Positions 61,855-64,000 of a stretch of 64,000 nt of DNA are shown in pieces. Positions within the stretch are counted from its first letter, which is position 1. Every line of letters begins with the position of its first letter. The translations under genes were made by a program, and so were the position numbers. This DNA comes from Triglochin maritima (lineage: Eukaryota > Streptophyta > Magnoliopsida > Alismatales > Juncaginaceae). The stretch is from the NCBI GenBank assembly GCA_963682175.1, contig OY821772.1:44910925-44974924 (forward strand), given 5' to 3'. The notes under the pieces were generated by a model that saw only the letters and a program-made list of their open reading frames with translations, ran no database searches and was not told the DNA's origin.

Positions 61855-63083
61855 TGATGCATTGCATACATTGCATCATATGTCTTTCATTTAGATTACT
61901 TTTACATCAATAAATGCTACTAAGGTATGTGTTTAGTCTTATTTACAGAATACAGGGACCTGAATGCAATTTACCCACATCAAGAGCATAAACGCGTGCA
62001 AAAGACTCATTTCTATCATAAAGACCAAGTTCAAGATTATCGGGTTACGAATGGAAATGTATCCAAGCATAAAAGCATTCAAGTCCTAATTGCAAAAATA
62101 ACAAGGACTTAAGCACAAAAGTAGCCGGGGACTTAACTGCAAAAAGTCAAGGACCTAAGTGCAAATCACGAGTAGCTTTTATTCTCTTGGAGAAAATATA
62201 TAGAAAAATCAATGTATATCTCCAAATATGTGAAAGAATTAATCCGGAGTTCAAAAGAATGGAAAGAATCAATCCAGACGCGTAAAGAAGGATCAAATCA
62301 TACCATAAACATTCAACCAAAATCCGGATTAAATTTGAGGAGATCATGCGGCGAAATCGCCGCACATTACATGCATCATGCGGCGGAAACGCCGCCCCCT
62401 AGTCGATCCGTGTGCTCCAATTTTGACCAGTCGTGTCTGGACACGTGTACTCTCCAATTCTATACTTAGGTCTCTTGTAACAACTATAAATAGACCCGAG
62501 AACGATGTTAGAAGGGTCCTTGGTCCTTAGTCTTAGGTTTTTATTTTTAGTCTTTGTCTTGTAATCTTCTTTTTAGCAATAAAATTCTGTTCTTTTAATT
62601 CTTGTTTTAGTTTTCTTTTGTAATGCCTCTAGGATCCCTTCTCCCTCCCTCCATGAAGTTCTAACTCTTTCCAAAGGGTGGAGGTGACGGATTTAGGGTG
62701 AAGAGAAGACGAATGAATGTTATTATTTTAAGTTCGTATTAGTCTATTTTGATTACTTGAGTTTATGTTAAATCATTTATCATGTAATGCTTCATAACTA
62801 ATATGATTTATTATAAGTTTCTAAATTCTCTAATCTAAATCCTAAATCTAAACCTCCATCCAACGGATTTCTCTCTTTGTTCTTGTTTTAATTTTAATTG
62901 TTCTTATTTCGTACTTTAGATAATTAAACCAAAAATCCCAAAAACCCAATTTATTTCTTCTTCCCATCTTCCCCTAATCGAAAATAACAAAAATAACGAA
63001 ATCTCTCCCTCCTTGTGTTCGACCCGTACTTGCCACGTCTTCATAGACGCCGTGCACTTGCGGTATAACTTTAATTCTCATCA
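61855..63083 (+). mobile_element. 3' LTR of element B (1229 bp)
   Basis: It starts TGATGCATTGCATAC and ends TTCTCATCA, giving inverted ends TGATG/CATCA. A TATA box, CTATAAATAGA, lies at about 62484-62494, and AATAAAA near 62578 can serve for polyadenylation. The 3' part has the GTTCGACCCGTACTTG and CCGTGCACTTGCGG blocks typical of such LTR ends. Two GC-rich hairpins lie at 62345-62400. Confidence 0.85.
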
Positions 63084-64000
63084 ATGGTCAACTCCCGGTT
63101 CAACGAACAAACGACCAATCGGTCGACCGACAAAGGGGTCCCGGTCGACCGAAAGTCACCAGGGAATAAATCCCTCAACACCACAACGAATTCGGTCGAA
63201 CGTCGAGCACATCTCGGTCGACCGAATCTGTCCAGGGAATAATCCCTCACACGCACCATGAATTCGGTCGAACGCCGAGCACATCTTGGTCGATCGAATT
63301 CCTCCAGAGCGTTCCCCACGCTCAGCGCACAAGTCCGGTCGACTGAACCCTCATTCGGTCGAACCGATCACTATGCTCACTTAAGTCACGGTCGGACGAA
63401 AATCAACGAGTGGTCGACCGTTTAGATGGTCTAAGCCCCCAACCGACTTATGACAGTGCACACGGTCGACCGGCAAAGGGGACCCGGTCGACCGAAACTC
63501 ACCAGACTTGCCTCCAATGCACAATCGGTCGACCGCCCCACATGCATCGTTCGACCGATTTGAGGCAGAGCCCGAATTCTCTTCACGAACGGTCGACCGT
63601 TTGCACCAACCGGTCGACCGATCAGGCAGTGAAATCTGCTGCACATTTACTCGCGACGAGCCAAACGGCCTACCGTCGACTTCCAAATACTCACGGTAAT
63701 TAAGTGAGCAAGCTTGACATACCTAAAGGTCTGAAGAGACCTTAGAAGAACCACGACGACGCCTCCACGAGCGCGCCTCCCCAAATCATGATCTGTCAAC
63801 GACTCTCGCGTCTAAACGGCGATCAATCACCTCCTCGACACACTCGAGCACTCCAACTCCTCCACCAATCCTACCACCACGATCACAGGACACGTGAGGT
63901 CGAGAGAGAGAAAAGGAAACGTGAGGGATGGGTTAGCAAAACCACAACTCACCTCCGGCCACCACAACGACTCTGAAGAACTCCTCCACCACACGCCGGA
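63084..64000 (-). mobile_element. Right LTR (5' LTR) of element A, second segment, runs off the window
   Basis: Resumes the host LTR at the equivalent of 51428 and continues collinear with the left LTR to the window edge (left equivalent about 52344). Differences from the left copy are few, and many are C/T exchanges in the CG-rich palindromes, as expected from methylation-driven decay. Confidence 0.9.

Larger units (their letters stand above)
58310..63083 (+). mobile_element. Element B: Athila/Tat-like gag-protease element nested in LTR A, 5' truncated
   Basis: The segment has no counterpart in the left LTR. It begins inside a gag reading frame, without any LTR or leader, and ends with a complete 3' LTR at 61855-63083. 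Eight bases of the host LTR (equivalent to 51420-51427) are missing at the site. There is no reverse transcriptase, RNase H or integrase. It is therefore a non-autonomous, left-truncated derivative, similar in content to terminal-repeat elements that keep only GAG. Confidence 0.85.

Overview
This window is nuclear DNA of a flowering plant, almost certainly a eudicot. The evidence is the AT-rich background, genes split by many short GT-AG introns, plant-specific families (Raf-like EDR1-domain kinase, arogenate dehydrogenase, DUF688, G2-like/GARP transcription factor) and plant LTR retrotransposons, SINEs and MITEs. I cannot name the species. Exon borders were placed by eye from splice consensus, reading-frame phase and family protein pattern. 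They have not been tested against transcripts.

Layout. 1-11.1 kb (minus): 5' two-thirds of a Raf-like MAPKKK gene with an EDR1-type N-terminal domain; 13 coding exons are traceable, and the kinase C-lobe lies beyond the left edge. A CT-rich block at 15.8-16.0 kb may be its first, untranslated exon. Three related SINE-like copies sit in its introns or leader. 12.06-13.33 kb: a decayed small Copia/TRIM-like element carrying a hAT-type MITE with a perfect 8-bp target duplication. 13.3-20 kb: intergenic. 20.1-21.1 kb (minus): intronless plastid arogenate dehydrogenase. 22.07-23.0 kb: a CpG-rich minisatellite with an 11-bp unit. 23-28.3 kb: intergenic, with a tRNA-derived SINE. 28.5-30.4 kb (plus): three-exon DUF688 gene. 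33.06-33.57 kb: long hairpin element. 34.5-35.65 kb (plus): probable small gene of 93 codons with an 8-nt internal exon. 37.3-40.2 kb (minus): six-exon GARP/MYB-like transcription factor of 507 aa with LxLxL repression motifs near both ends. 40.2-50.35 kb: intergenic, including a pair of ~246-bp inverted arms separated by ~1.1 kb.

50.35 kb to the right edge is a nested retrotransposon block. The host is a minus-strand Ty3/Gypsy chromovirus-like element with 2.29-kb LTRs, broken by one frameshift and two stop codons. Its right-hand LTR is split by a plus-strand Athila/Tat-like element that keeps gag-protease and a 1.23-kb 3' LTR but has no reverse transcriptase, no integrase and no 5' LTR. The host LTR holds two unusual repeat systems: about nine copies of a ~26-bp motif, and about 20 copies of a 10-bp palindrome close to CGGTCGACCG.

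The host genes (signalling kinase, tyrosine biosynthesis, DUF688, GARP factor) are not an evident functional cluster. The most unusual structures are the 11-bp minisatellite, the palindrome array in the LTR, the inverted duplication at 44.5-46.2 kb and the small gene with the 8-nt exon. None is proven to be a new system.
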